Below, piece after piece: positions 34,059-42,159 of a DNA stretch of 64,000 nt. Made by a program: the position numbers and the translations under genes. Source of the DNA: Paraburkholderia sp. Ac-20340 (GTDB taxonomy: Bacteria; Pseudomonadota; Gammaproteobacteria; Burkholderiales; Burkholderiaceae). How positions within the stretch are numbered: position 1 is the stretch's first letter; each line of letters starts with the position of its first letter. The notes below the pieces were generated by a model that saw only the letters and a program-made list of their open reading frames with translations, was not told the DNA's origin and did not search any database. Where the stretch lies: assembly GCF_017104965.1 (NCBI RefSeq), contig NZ_JAAGPR010000007.1:124001-188000 (forward strand). Direction: 5' to 3'.

Positions 34059-34925
34059 TTATGCGCTCTGTTCGTCCTGCACCGTGTTTTGCAGACGGCC
34101 CACGCGTTCGATATCGACTTCCACGCGGTCGCCGTGCTTGAGCCACACCGACGGTTCACGCGCCCAGCCCACACCGGCCGGCGTGCCCATCGCCACGACA
34201 TCGCCCGGTTCGAGCGTCAGACATTCGCTGAGCAGCTCGATGGTTTCGGCCACGCCCCAGATCATGTCGCTCGTGCTGGCCTGCTGCATCACCTGACCGT
34301 TGAGGATCAGTCGCAGCGACAAGCCTTCGGCGCCCGGCGGCAGATCGTCGGCGGTCACGAGCCACGGACCGAATGCGCCGGTGCCGTCGAAGTTCTTGCC
34401 AATCGTCCATTGCGAAGTGCGCTTCTGATAATCGCGCACCGACACATCGTTGAAACACGCATAGCCGAACACGTAGTCGAGCGCGTTTTCGCGCTTGACA
34501 TGACGCGCGCGCTTGCCGATCACGATCATGAGTTCCGCTTCGTAGTCGAGCTTTTCCGACACGCGCGGACGGATCACCGGATCTTCATGCGCGATCAGCG
34601 ACGAGGCGCCGCGGAAGAAAATCAGCGGATAAACCGGCTTGAGATTGCCGCCTTCTTTCGCGTGATCGTAGAAGTTATGACCGAGGCAGACGATCTTGCC
34701 CGGCTCCGGCACGACCGGCGCGAGGTCGAGCGACGCATACGGCGCGCGATGCTCGCCGCTGGCGATGGCGCGCTGCGCCGCCGCGTTCAGATCGACACCG
34801 GCCTTGAGCGCGGCGCGCAGATCGGCGGGCACGGAAGGATCGGCTTTGTTGAGATCGACAACGTCGTCGCCATCGATAACGCCAAGACGCGTGCTATCGC
34901 CCGAACGGAAAGTAACCAGTTTCAT
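34059..34925 (-). CDS. Fumarylacetoacetate hydrolase-family C-C hydrolase
   Basis: The 288-aa protein has the FAH-domain metal site: E-x-E in LDYEAELMIVIGK, preceded by GHNFYDHAKEGG, and followed by YACFNDVSVRDYQKR...GKNFDGTGAFGPWLVT and TLEPGDVVAMGTPAGVG. Family members hydrolyse fumarylpyruvate, fumarylacetoacetate or decarboxylate/hydrate oxo-acids in meta-cleavage routes. It follows the dioxygenase by 51 bp and is coupled to the hydroxylase, so it most likely processes the ring-cleavage product. Confidence 0.9.
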   Translation of the reverse strand: MKLVTFRSGDSTRLGVIDGDDVVDLNKADPSVPADLRAALKAGVDLNAAAQRAIASGEHRAPYASLDLAPVVPEPGKIVCLGHNFYDHAKEGGNLKPVYPLIFFRGASSLIAHEDPVIRPRVSEKLDYEAELMIVIGKRARHVKRENALDYVFGYACFNDVSVRDYQKRTSQWTIGKNFDGTGAFGPWLVTADDLPPGAEGLSLRLILNGQVMQQASTSDMIWGVAETIELLSECLTLEPGDVVAMGTPAGVGWAREPSVWLKHGDRVEVDIERVGRLQNTVQDEQSA

Positions 34926-34976
34926 GATGTTTTATCTAACCTTTTGAATTGATCTGTTATACGAACTATTCTTTAT

Positions 34977-35888
34977 TCAGCTTGCGTCGACTTGCGCCGG
35001 GCGAAAGAAGATGGTCTTTTGCGCGGTCTTCAGCTTGTCGGACGGGTGACGGCCCACGCCCCATTGATCGATACGTCCCGGCGGCCACTTCCAGTCTTCC
35101 GGGCCGCCCGTGGGATAGCTGTCGTCCACCTGCTGCACTTCGGCCGTGTATTCGATAACGAAATCGAACGGTCCGAGGAAATAGGCAAACACGTTGTTGC
35201 CGGGACCGTGACGGCCCACGCCCCACTCGATCGGATAACCCGCATCGTTCATGCGGCCGCCGCCGCGCATCACCGAATCCAGATCCGGCATCACGAAAGC
35301 GATGTGATTGAGGCTGTTCTCCTGCGCGTCCGCCAGCGCAATGCTGTGGTGATCGCTCGAACAGCGCATGAAGGCCATGATGCGCGTGCGGTCCGAAAGC
35401 CTGAATCCCAGCGCGTTTTCGAAAAACGCCTGCGCCACCGCCACATTCTCGCTATTGAGGACGACGTGCGTGATCTTGATCGGCCGGTCTTTCACGCTTT
35501 CCGTATTCGCATGGCTGCGGCCGCCCGCGATAAAGCGCAGCACACGGCCCTGCGGATCGAGTGCTTCGAGCATCGTGCCCGCGCCCGGCATGGTCGTGGG
35601 CGCAGGACCGGAAACGATCTGGCCGCCATGCTCGACAATCGCCTGCGCGAGCGTATCCAGATGCGCCACTTCGGCCACGCTGAATTCGACAGCGCGCACA
35701 TCGGCGCGATCGCTTTGTGTCAGCGTGAGAATGTGATGCGTCTCGCCGGTGCCGCGAAAATAGACTTTTTCCGGACGGCGCGTGAGTTCGGTGAGATGCC
35801 AGGTGTCCGCGTAGAAGCGCGCGGCCAGTTCGAGATCGGGCACGCCGATCTCGATGCCTCTGAGGCCCGTAACGAGGCACTGCGTCAT
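34977..35888 (-). CDS. Type-I extradiol (VOC) ring-cleavage dioxygenase
   Basis: The 303-aa enzyme has two VOC modules (about 8-125 and 135-265). The second carries the Fe(II) triad pattern: His in KITHVVLNS, His in LNHIAFVM and Glu in FVIEYTAE. Conserved catalytic-pocket residues DHHSIAL and FGPFDFVIEY also fit catechol 2,3-dioxygenase / 2,3-dihydroxybiphenyl dioxygenase relatives. It cleaves a catechol next to one hydroxyl. The ATG at 35888 is chosen because GGAGC lies 6 bases before it and the decarboxylase stop is only 1 base away, suggesting coupling. Confidence 0.88.
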   Translation of the reverse strand: MTQCLVTGLRGIEIGVPDLELAARFYADTWHLTELTRRPEKVYFRGTGETHHILTLTQSDRADVRAVEFSVAEVAHLDTLAQAIVEHGGQIVSGPAPTTMPGAGTMLEALDPQGRVLRFIAGGRSHANTESVKDRPIKITHVVLNSENVAVAQAFFENALGFRLSDRTRIMAFMRCSSDHHSIALADAQENSLNHIAFVMPDLDSVMRGGGRMNDAGYPIEWGVGRHGPGNNVFAYFLGPFDFVIEYTAEVQQVDDSYPTGGPEDWKWPPGRIDQWGVGRHPSDKLKTAQKTIFFRPAQVDAS

Positions 35889-35889
35889 G

Positions 35890-36918
35890 TCATGCTCCAT
35901 TCCTGATGCCCAGGAAATCCCGGGCGTTGCGATAGATGAGCCGTTCGGCGGCGGCCGCGTCGAGGCCGAGCGCCTGCACGCCGCCCACGGGGTCGCGCTC
36001 GCGGAACGCGAACGGGTAATCGGTGCCCAGCATCACGCGTGTGTCGCCGAAGGTATCGACGAGATGGCGCAAGGTAGGCGTGTCGAACACCAGCGAGTCG
36101 TACCAGAGGCGGCGCGCCTGCTCGCGCGGCGTCTGCTCCAGCGATTCGCGCAACGGCGCGAATACGTGGCTGGCCTGCTCCAGACGCGGCAGCAGCGAAG
36201 CCAGCGTGCCGCCGCCGTGACTAAAGGCGATACGAAGCTTCGGATGCCTGACGATCAGATTCGATGTGATGGCCGATGCGGCAGCCAAGCCGACATCGGT
36301 GGGAAACGCCAGCGCCTGCACCAGTTGCGCCGGGCCGACCAGACGCTCCTTGCCGGTGGGCCGCAGCGCATGCACGAACACCGCCGCGCCCAGCGCTTCG
36401 CAGGCGGCAAAAAACGCCTCGAATTGCGGCGCACCGATGGGCGCACCATTGATATTGCTGCCGATCTCCACGCCCGCGAAACCCGGCGTGAGCATCAAGC
36501 GTTCGAGTTCGCGGATCGCCATGTCGACGTCCTGCAACGGCACCGCGCCGAGCCCCACCATGCGGCCCGCGCTGGCGTCGCACATGCGCGCAATCGTGTC
36601 GTTGAGGTATTGCAGCAGCGGCAGCGCGTCGGCGGGCTCCATCCAGTAGGAGAGCAGCTCGGGCATCGGCGAAATGGCCTGGATGGCCACGTTCTGCGCG
36701 TCCATATCGGCGAGACGCTTGTCGGTGTCCCAGCAGAGATCGGCGACCGTGCGATAGATTTTCTCGTCGATCACCACATGGCGATGGCAGGCGTGCGCGT
36801 CCTGCATCGACGGCCAGTCGCGCGGCACCCGCGCGCCCAGATAGCGCGGGAATTCGGCGGGCACGATATGCGTGTGAATGTCGATGCCGTGGCAGGCGCA
36901 GCGATAAGCGGTCTGCAT
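35890..36918 (-). CDS. ACMSD-like amidohydrolase-2 decarboxylase
   Basis: The 342-aa TIM-barrel metalloenzyme resembles 2-amino-3-carboxymuconate-6-semialdehyde decarboxylase. Metal ligands are H15-x-H17 (IDIHTHIVP), a His in VFVHALRPTG, a catalytic His in IAFSHGGGTLASLLPR and the Asp in VMLGTDYPFAFRERDP. Such enzymes decarboxylate carboxymuconate semialdehydes or dihydroxybenzoates. It is the second gene of the operon, 12 bp after the GlcG-like gene. Whether it acts before ring cleavage or after it is not decidable from sequence. Confidence 0.87.
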   Translation of the reverse strand: MQTAYRCACHGIDIHTHIVPAEFPRYLGARVPRDWPSMQDAHACHRHVVIDEKIYRTVADLCWDTDKRLADMDAQNVAIQAISPMPELLSYWMEPADALPLLQYLNDTIARMCDASAGRMVGLGAVPLQDVDMAIRELERLMLTPGFAGVEIGSNINGAPIGAPQFEAFFAACEALGAAVFVHALRPTGKERLVGPAQLVQALAFPTDVGLAAASAITSNLIVRHPKLRIAFSHGGGTLASLLPRLEQASHVFAPLRESLEQTPREQARRLWYDSLVFDTPTLRHLVDTFGDTRVMLGTDYPFAFRERDPVGGVQALGLDAAAAERLIYRNARDFLGIRNGA

Positions 36919-36930
36919 TGCGCGACGCTC

Positions 36931-37356
36931 CTAGCGGTGTGCGAGGCCGGCTGCGCGCAGGCCTTCGATGCAGATGGCTTCGTCTTCGTCACCGGTGCCG
37001 CCGCTCGCGCCGATGGCACCCACGACCTGCCCGCTGGCCGCGACGATGACCACCGCGCCGGTCTGCGCGATGAACTTGCCGCCGCTCGCGGGCCCGATGG
37101 CGTTGAAGAACACCGGGTTGCCGCTCGCGCGTTCGTGCAGCGTGCGCGTATTGACGCCCATGCCGAATGCGGCGGCGGCCTTGCCCTGGGCGATATCCGT
37201 GCGAAGTTGCGTGGCGCCGTCTTCGCGCGTCACGAGCTTGACGTGGCCTGCTTCGTCGAGCACCACGAGCGACATCGGCCGCAACCTGTCGCGGCGGGCG
37301 GCGCCCAGCGCGGCGGTGGCAATGCGGTTGGCCTGATCCAGCGTCAACGTCTCCAT
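36931..37356 (-). CDS. GlcG/HbpS-family protein
   Basis: The 141-aa protein starts METLTLDQANRIATAALGAA (37356; GGAAAG upstream). It shows the family's pattern SLVVLDEAGHVKLVTREDG, SRGKA-type FGMGVNTRTL, and GAVVIVAASGQVVGAIGASGGTGDEDEAIC. GlcG/HbpS proteins are small octameric proteins often found in aromatic or glycolate catabolic operons; some bind heme or cobalamin, and the precise role is unknown. It is the promoter-proximal gene, facing the GntR regulator across a dyad-rich gap. Confidence 0.88.
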   Translation of the reverse strand: METLTLDQANRIATAALGAARRDRLRPMSLVVLDEAGHVKLVTREDGATQLRTDIAQGKAAAAFGMGVNTRTLHERASGNPVFFNAIGPASGGKFIAQTGAVVIVAASGQVVGAIGASGGTGDEDEAICIEGLRAAGLAHR

Positions 37357-37406
37357 CTTTCCTGTCTCCTGCATGCGTCTAGCGATTCGATCTGTCGATG
37401 ATCATA

Positions 37407-37445
37407 ATATATACAAAACGTCGATGTCGATAATTTTGTGTATTT
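37407..37445. promoter_or_regulatory. AT-rich dyad between aromatic operon and gntR (operator)
   Basis: ATATATACAAAA (37407-37418) faces TTTTGTGTATTT (37434-37445), 10 of 12 bases complementary, 15 bp apart. It sits between the divergent GlcG-like and GntR starts. A similar pair occurs in front of the porin at 38388-38430, supporting a shared regulator. Confidence 0.6.
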
Positions 37446-37539
37446 ACATGGGGAAAACCCCATAGCCCAGCCAGGCAGCGGGAAACATTCGCGGATCGGA
37501 TATACTTTCTCGCAAACGAAACATTGCAGAGGTGTGAAC

Positions 37540-38262
37540 TTGTCCCGCACAGTGACTTATCCCGCGACACCCGCGGGCGCGGGCGGCGCAAGCGCCGCCA
37601 CGCTGGCCACGAACCTGTATGACCGCATCCGCGCCGACCTGCTCGACGGCAAGCTCGAACCGGGGCGCAAGCTTCAGATCGAGTTTCTGTGCGACCAGTA
37701 TCAGGCCGGACAGACGCCCGTGCGAGAAGCGCTCAATCGCCTGACCTCGGACGGCCTGGTGGAGCGGCGCGACCAGCGCGGCTTCGCGGTGGCCGGCATC
37801 AGCGCGAGCGATCTGCAGGAAATCACCCGAACGCGCTGCTGGCTGGAGGAAGTCGCGCTGCGCGAGGCTTTCGCAAGCCGCTCGGTCGAGTGGGAAGAGG
37901 AAGTCGTGCTGGCCTATCACCGACTTTCGAAAGTGCCGCGTTCGCTCAGCGACAGCGAGTACAAGGAGAACCCCGAGTGGGAGCGCCGTCACCGCGAATT
38001 CCATCGCGCGCTGATCGGCGGCTGCCAGTCGCGCTGGCTCATCAACTTCTGCGAGCAACTGGCCGACCAGCTTTATCGCTATCGCCAGCTTTCGGTGCGG
38101 CGCGTGTTTCCCAAACGCCATGAAGGCGCCGAACACAAGTCGATGCTCGACGCCGTGGTGGCCGGCGACGCCGCGCTCGCCATCCAGTTGCTGACCACGC
38201 ACTACCGCCAGACCGCGGACATCATCCTCGCGGACGCCGATCTGTTCCCGCCTTCGCGCTAA
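37540..38262 (+). CDS. GntR-family regulator with FCD domain
   Basis: The 240-aa protein has an N-terminal wHTH (about 20-85: NLYDRIRADLLDGKLEPGRKLQIEFLC...TPVREALNRLTSDGLVERR) and a helical FCD ligand-binding domain (about 95-230) with the metal/ligand His residues in RRHREFHRALIGG and EHKSMLDAVVAGD. FCD regulators sense small carboxylates. A TTG at 37540 preceded by AGAGGTG is taken as the start; a GTG at 37534 is also possible. It is divergent from the aromatic operon and upstream of the porin, probably controlling both. Confidence 0.85.
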   Translation: MSRTVTYPATPAGAGGASAATLATNLYDRIRADLLDGKLEPGRKLQIEFLCDQYQAGQTPVREALNRLTSDGLVERRDQRGFAVAGISASDLQEITRTRCWLEEVALREAFASRSVEWEEEVVLAYHRLSKVPRSLSDSEYKENPEWERRHREFHRALIGGCQSRWLINFCEQLADQLYRYRQLSVRRVFPKRHEGAEHKSMLDAVVAGDAALAIQLLTTHYRQTADIILADADLFPPSR

Positions 38263-38387
38263 GCCGTCCGGCCAGGCGCGCTCCCCGTTTTTCCCCTTCC
38301 AGAGCCGTTCCGCGTGCCCTTCGAGGCGCGCGGAACGCGTGCGCGCGTTTTTCGCTCATCGAATACATAACCTGGTGTTTTCGATAG

Positions 38388-38430
38388 TTTTGTATATTTT
38401 TTGTTGACCAAGCTTCGCTCGTACACAAAA
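38388..38430. promoter_or_regulatory. AT-rich dyad upstream of porin (shared GntR operator)
   Basis: TTTTGTATAT (38388-38397) faces GTACACAAAA (38421-38430). The arms match those at 37407-37445, including the preceding TCGATA (38381-38386 and 37427-37432). It ends 51 bp before the porin GTG start. Confidence 0.55.
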
Positions 38431-38481
38431 CTCCTGTTTCCACAGAGCGCTGCATTTCGACGGCGCCATTCAGGAGACACC

Positions 38482-39591
38482 GTGAAGCCCCAATCCGCAA
38501 CCTTCGCCACCACCGCTTTGGTCACGCTGGCCGCCGCCGCGCTCGGCACGCCTTGCGCCCACGCTCAATCGTCGGTCACGCTCTACGGCATCGTCGATAC
38601 GGCCATCCAGGTCGCCAACACGGGCGGCCAGACCGTCGTGCGCGAGGCGTCCAGTTCCGTCGCACCTTCGCGCTGGGGCTTCTTCGGCAAGGAGGATCTG
38701 GGCGCGGGCTATACCGTCGTCTTCAAGCTGGAAAACGGCTTCAACGTGAATTCGGGCGCGATGGCCAGCAGCACTGCGCTCTTCAACCGCGAGGCGTGGG
38801 TTGGCATCCGCGGTCCGTTCGGGCAGATTCAGGCGGGCAACAACTACACGCCGCTGTTCCTGAGCTACGTGACCTATTCGATCGGCGAACTCAATGCGCT
38901 GGCCTGGGGCAACGCCACCAACAACTACGTGTTCGTGCCGGTTGCGCGCACGGCGAACTCGCTGCGTTATGTGTCGCCGGAAATCGCGGGCTTCACGCTG
39001 CGCGCGCTCTATGCACGCGGCGCGAACGGATCGGGCGGCGTGCCGGCGTCGCTGGGCGACACGCTTTCGGCAGGCGTGAACTTCAAGGCAGGCGCGTTTT
39101 CCGCCGATGTCGATTATCTGCAGCAGCGTTTCGCGCCCACCGCCACGCTCACGACGAGCACGCAAGTCGGCACCGGGCGCTATTACCTGATCGGCGCGTC
39201 ATACGATTTCGGCGCCGTGAAAACCGCCGCGCTTTATCAGATGCACCGCAACGCCACCGGCGTGAGCAGTTCGATTTCGAGTGCCTACGCCACGCCCAAT
39301 CACGACTTCTACGAAGTGAACGCCTTGATCCGCCATGTTGCGGGCGGCTCGCTGCTGGCGAGCTTCGGCCAGTACTGGTTGCGTTCGGGCGGCGACGGCC
39401 ACGCGCTCTCGTGGGCCTTGCGCTATGACTATCTGCTGTCGAAACGCACGGGTTTTTACGCGGGCGTGGCGGGCGTGCGCAACCACGGATCGACGGCATT
39501 TACCGTGACCGATGCCGCCGGCCCAGGCATCGCCGTGGGCGCGGGCAAAAACATCACGACGGAAATCATCGGTCTGGTGCACAACTTCTGA
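38482..39591 (+). CDS. Gram-negative general porin (OmpC-like, Burkholderia type)
   Basis: The 369-aa trimeric porin starts with GTG at 38482 (AGGAGACACC upstream). The signal peptide ends CAHA before QSSVTLYGIVDTAI, the standard first strand of this family. Later strands include SRWGFFGKEDLGAGYTVVFKLENGFN, NREAWVGIRGPFGQIQAGNNYTPLF and the C-terminal strand ITTEIIGLVHNF ending in Phe. It lets small anionic solutes cross the outer membrane. With the shared dyad it looks like the outer-membrane entry port for the aromatic operon. Confidence 0.92.
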   Translation: MKPQSATFATTALVTLAAAALGTPCAHAQSSVTLYGIVDTAIQVANTGGQTVVREASSSVAPSRWGFFGKEDLGAGYTVVFKLENGFNVNSGAMASSTALFNREAWVGIRGPFGQIQAGNNYTPLFLSYVTYSIGELNALAWGNATNNYVFVPVARTANSLRYVSPEIAGFTLRALYARGANGSGGVPASLGDTLSAGVNFKAGAFSADVDYLQQRFAPTATLTTSTQVGTGRYYLIGASYDFGAVKTAALYQMHRNATGVSSSISSAYATPNHDFYEVNALIRHVAGGSLLASFGQYWLRSGGDGHALSWALRYDYLLSKRTGFYAGVAGVRNHGSTAFTVTDAAGPGIAVGAGKNITTEIIGLVHNF

Positions 39592-39730
39592 TACGCGAAT
39601 TAAAAGCGATGGCGGATGCCGCGGGCAAGCCGCGCAAATCGGTGCCGCACGCGTGCCGATAGAACGCCATCGCGCCGCGCGATAGAAAATCTATCGGCGA
39701 AACATCGCAGAGCGAATTTTGAAAAAGCGG

Positions 39731-39759
39731 TTGCCGTGAGCACTGTGCCCCGCTAATCT
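39731..39759 (+). promoter_or_regulatory. Sigma-70-like promoter of the glycine riboswitch
   Basis: TTGCCG (39731-39736), a 17-bp spacer and TAATCT (39754-39759) precede the first aptamer by 23 bp, placing a transcription start near 39766. Confidence 0.4.
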
Positions 39760-39782
39760 TGAGGCGTTCTCATACGCTGCAT

Positions 39783-39970
39783 GGAAGAGATCGTCCTACC
39801 GGAACGACGCCGACGGAGCAACCGCCCCGGAAACTCTCAGGCAAAAGGACCACGCAGCCGGAACATCTGGAGAGCGGCGCATCGCAACGATGGCGCCCAC
39901 CGAAGGGGAGCCTCGCGCGCCGTAAGCACGCAGGCGAAACTCTCAGGTACATGGACAGATGGGGCATCGG
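39783..39970 (+). ncRNA. Tandem glycine riboswitch
   Basis: Two glycine aptamers lie in series. The first (39783 to about 39852) runs from GGAAGAGA through CGCCGACGGAGCAACCGCCC to GGAAACTCTCAGGCAAAAGG. The second (about 39869-39965) runs from GGAGAGCGGC through CACCGAAGGGGAGCC to GCGAAACTCTCAGGTACATG. These are the conserved cores of the class. A downstream dyad, GGCATCG (39963-39969) with CGATGCC (39991-39997), may be the expression platform; without a T-run it would act on translation of the DadA-like gene starting at 40028. Confidence 0.93.
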
Positions 39971-40027
39971 CGCCGGTTGCAATCGGCCGGCGATGCCTAA
40001 TGCGCTTCACGCACTCTGGACCATGTC

Positions 40028-41296
40028 ATGTCACGAATCGCCGTTATCGGCGCCGGCATTACCGGCGTCACCACCGCCTATGCACTCGCACGGCGCGGCC
40101 ATAGCGTCACCGTCATCGATCGTCACCGCTATGCAGCGATGGAAACGTCGTTTGCGAACGGCGGCCAGCTATCCGCCAGCAATGCGGAAGTCTGGAACAG
40201 CCGCGCCACGGTGCTAAAAGGCCTGCGCTGGATGATGCGGCGCGATGCGCCACTGCTGATGAATCCGCGCCCCAACTGGCATAAATACTCGTGGATTGGC
40301 GAGTTTCTGCGCCAGATTCCAAACTACCGCAGCAATACGATCGAAACGGTGCGGCTCGCCATTGCGGCGCGCGAACATCTCTTTTCGATTGCGCAAAGAG
40401 AGTCCATCGATTTCGATCACGAACAGCGCGGTATTTTGCACTTCTATGCAACGAAAAATGAATTCAATGCCGCGACGAAAGTGAATACGCTCTTGCGCGA
40501 AGGCGGACTCGACCGGCGCGCCGTCACGCCCGATGAAATCCGCGCCATCGAACCCACGCTTCAGGGTGACTTCTTCGGCGGCTTCTTCACCGAATCCGAT
40601 TCCACCGGCGATATTCATAAATTCACGCGGGGTCTCGCGCAAGCCTGCGAGCGTCTGGGCGTGGCGTTTCAATACGACACAAGCGTGCAATCGATTGTCG
40701 ATGCTTCAAGCGGCAAAGTTGAAATCGCTTCCGTGCGCGACGCCTTGCCTTCGACGGCCACATTCGACCGCGTCGTGATTTGCGCGGGCGTAGGCAGCCG
40801 CGCTCTGGCCGCGCAGGTGGGCGATCACGTCAACGTATATCCCGTGAAAGGCTACTCGATTACCGTGTGTCTGGACGACGAAGCGAGCCGCGCCTCCGCA
40901 CCGTGGGTGAGCCTGCTCGACGACGCCGCAAAAATCGTCACGAGCCGGCTGGGAGCGGATCGTTTTCGCATCGCCGGCACGGCCGAAATCAATGGCGCGA
41001 ATCGCGATATCCGCTCGGATCGCATCGAGCCGCTGGTGCGCTGGGCGCGTGAGCACTTCCCTTCGATCTCGACTTCGCGCGTGATCCCGTGGGCGGGTCT
41101 GCGGCCGATGCTGCCCAGCATGTTGCCGAAGGTCGGACGCGGGCGGCAGCGCAACGTCTTCTACAACACGGGGCACGGGCATCTGGGCTGGACGCTTTCG
41201 GCGGCTACGGCCGATGCGGTCGCGTCGCTGGTTGACGAAGACGTCGCAGCAGCGCGTGCGCCGCTTGTTGCGCAGGCGGCTGCGGCTGGCCGATAA
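40028..41296 (+). CDS. DadA-family FAD amino-acid oxidoreductase under a glycine riboswitch
   Basis: The 422-aa flavoprotein begins with the FAD dinucleotide motif VIGAGITGVTTAYALARRG and belongs to the D-amino-acid dehydrogenase / glycine oxidase (DAO) fold. DadA-like marks are SFANGGQLSASNAEVW, HKFTRGLAQACERLGV and the C-terminal NTGHGHLGWTLS. The riboswitch in front implies it is turned on by glycine, so glycine or a glycine-yielding amino acid is a probable substrate. Electrons would go to the respiratory chain, as in DadA. Its last 92 bp overlap the convergent dapA-like gene. Confidence 0.9.
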   Translation: MSRIAVIGAGITGVTTAYALARRGHSVTVIDRHRYAAMETSFANGGQLSASNAEVWNSRATVLKGLRWMMRRDAPLLMNPRPNWHKYSWIGEFLRQIPNYRSNTIETVRLAIAAREHLFSIAQRESIDFDHEQRGILHFYATKNEFNAATKVNTLLREGGLDRRAVTPDEIRAIEPTLQGDFFGGFFTESDSTGDIHKFTRGLAQACERLGVAFQYDTSVQSIVDASSGKVEIASVRDALPSTATFDRVVICAGVGSRALAAQVGDHVNVYPVKGYSITVCLDDEASRASAPWVSLLDDAAKIVTSRLGADRFRIAGTAEINGANRDIRSDRIEPLVRWAREHFPSISTSRVIPWAGLRPMLPSMLPKVGRGRQRNVFYNTGHGHLGWTLSAATADAVASLVDEDVAAARAPLVAQAAAAGR

Positions 41297-42158
41297 GCGC
41301 CCGCAATTCGTCGAGTTCAATGCGCGCCGCTGCGAGGCGGCGCACGAGAGTCTCGTCGGCGGGCGTGATGGGCATGCGCGTTTCGGCGCGCATGCTTGCG
41401 TCGAGCGACATCATCGCCTTGATTGCGCTGGGGTTGGGCGCGGCGAACAGCAAACGTAGAACCGGTTCGAGATGCGCGAATAACTGCGTTGCTTCTTCTC
41501 CCTGCCCTGCGCTGAAAAGCTGTTGCACGTGTGCGAGCAGATCGGCACACACGTGGGCGCTCGCCAGAATGCCACCGGTTGCGCCTGCACGCAGGCAATC
41601 GAGAAACGCATCGTCGTTGCCGCACAACATGGCGATGGGCAGCGCGCCGAACGCATCGAAGCGTTCGCGCGCGCATGCCTTGATCGCCTTTATATTAGGA
41701 ATACGTATTAATTCGGAAACTGTCTCCGCAAAAATACCAACTCCAGTTCGATGCGGCACATCGTAAAGCACAATATCGCGCCCGGTGACCTGAGCCGTCT
41801 GAGTGAAATGCCAGAGCAGCCCAGCCTGATTCGGGCACAGATACGCCGGCGCACTCACCAGATAACCGGCCAGATCCCAGACTTCCAGCCGGTGGATTTC
41901 ATCGACGAAATCTGCCGTGTCGATACCGCCCACGCCTGCGATCACGGGAATACGTCCCGCGACGACTTCGATAATCGCCTGCATCACCGTGCTGCGTTCG
42001 CTGCGGTCCAGTAAGGCCGCCTCGCCGGTCGTCCCCAATGCGACGAGCCCTGCGATTCCGCTATCGACGGATAGTTCCGTCAAGACTTCGAGCGCGGCCA
42101 CGTCCACGGTGCCTTCGCGAAACGGTGTCACGAGCGGCAGCCAGATTCCTTTGTACAT
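41205..42158 (-). CDS. DapA-family aldolase (dihydrodipicolinate synthase-like)
   Basis: A 317-aa class-I aldolase/lyase. The oxo-acid-binding GTTGE is at 42-46, the catalytic Tyr at Y132 (VLYDVPHRTG) and the Schiff-base Lys at K160 (IKAIKACARE). The N-terminus YKGIWLPLVTPF is typical. True DapA has NVP after Tyr and a shorter C-terminus; here a DVP and a 20-residue Gln/Ala/Arg tail that overlaps the DadA-like gene. The family also includes N-acetylneuraminate lyase, KDG aldolase and cis-4-hydroxyproline pathway enzymes; beside a DadA-like oxidase the hydroxyproline link is attractive but unproven. Confidence 0.87.
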   Translation of the reverse strand: MYKGIWLPLVTPFREGTVDVAALEVLTELSVDSGIAGLVALGTTGEAALLDRSERSTVMQAIIEVVAGRIPVIAGVGGIDTADFVDEIHRLEVWDLAGYLVSAPAYLCPNQAGLLWHFTQTAQVTGRDIVLYDVPHRTGVGIFAETVSELIRIPNIKAIKACARERFDAFGALPIAMLCGNDDAFLDCLRAGATGGILASAHVCADLLAHVQQLFSAGQGEEATQLFAHLEPVLRLLFAAPNPSAIKAMMSLDASMRAETRMPITPADETLVRRLAAARIELDELRALIGQPQPPAQQAAHALLRRLRQPATRPHRP

Positions 42159-42159
42159 A

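Noticed and set aside
29949..39623. 15-bp identity ATGGCGGATGCCGCG after the SphA-like gene (29949-29963) and after the porin (39609-39623)
   Set aside because: Only 15 bp, GC-rich and not followed by further similarity; may be chance. Noted because both follow outer-membrane protein genes.
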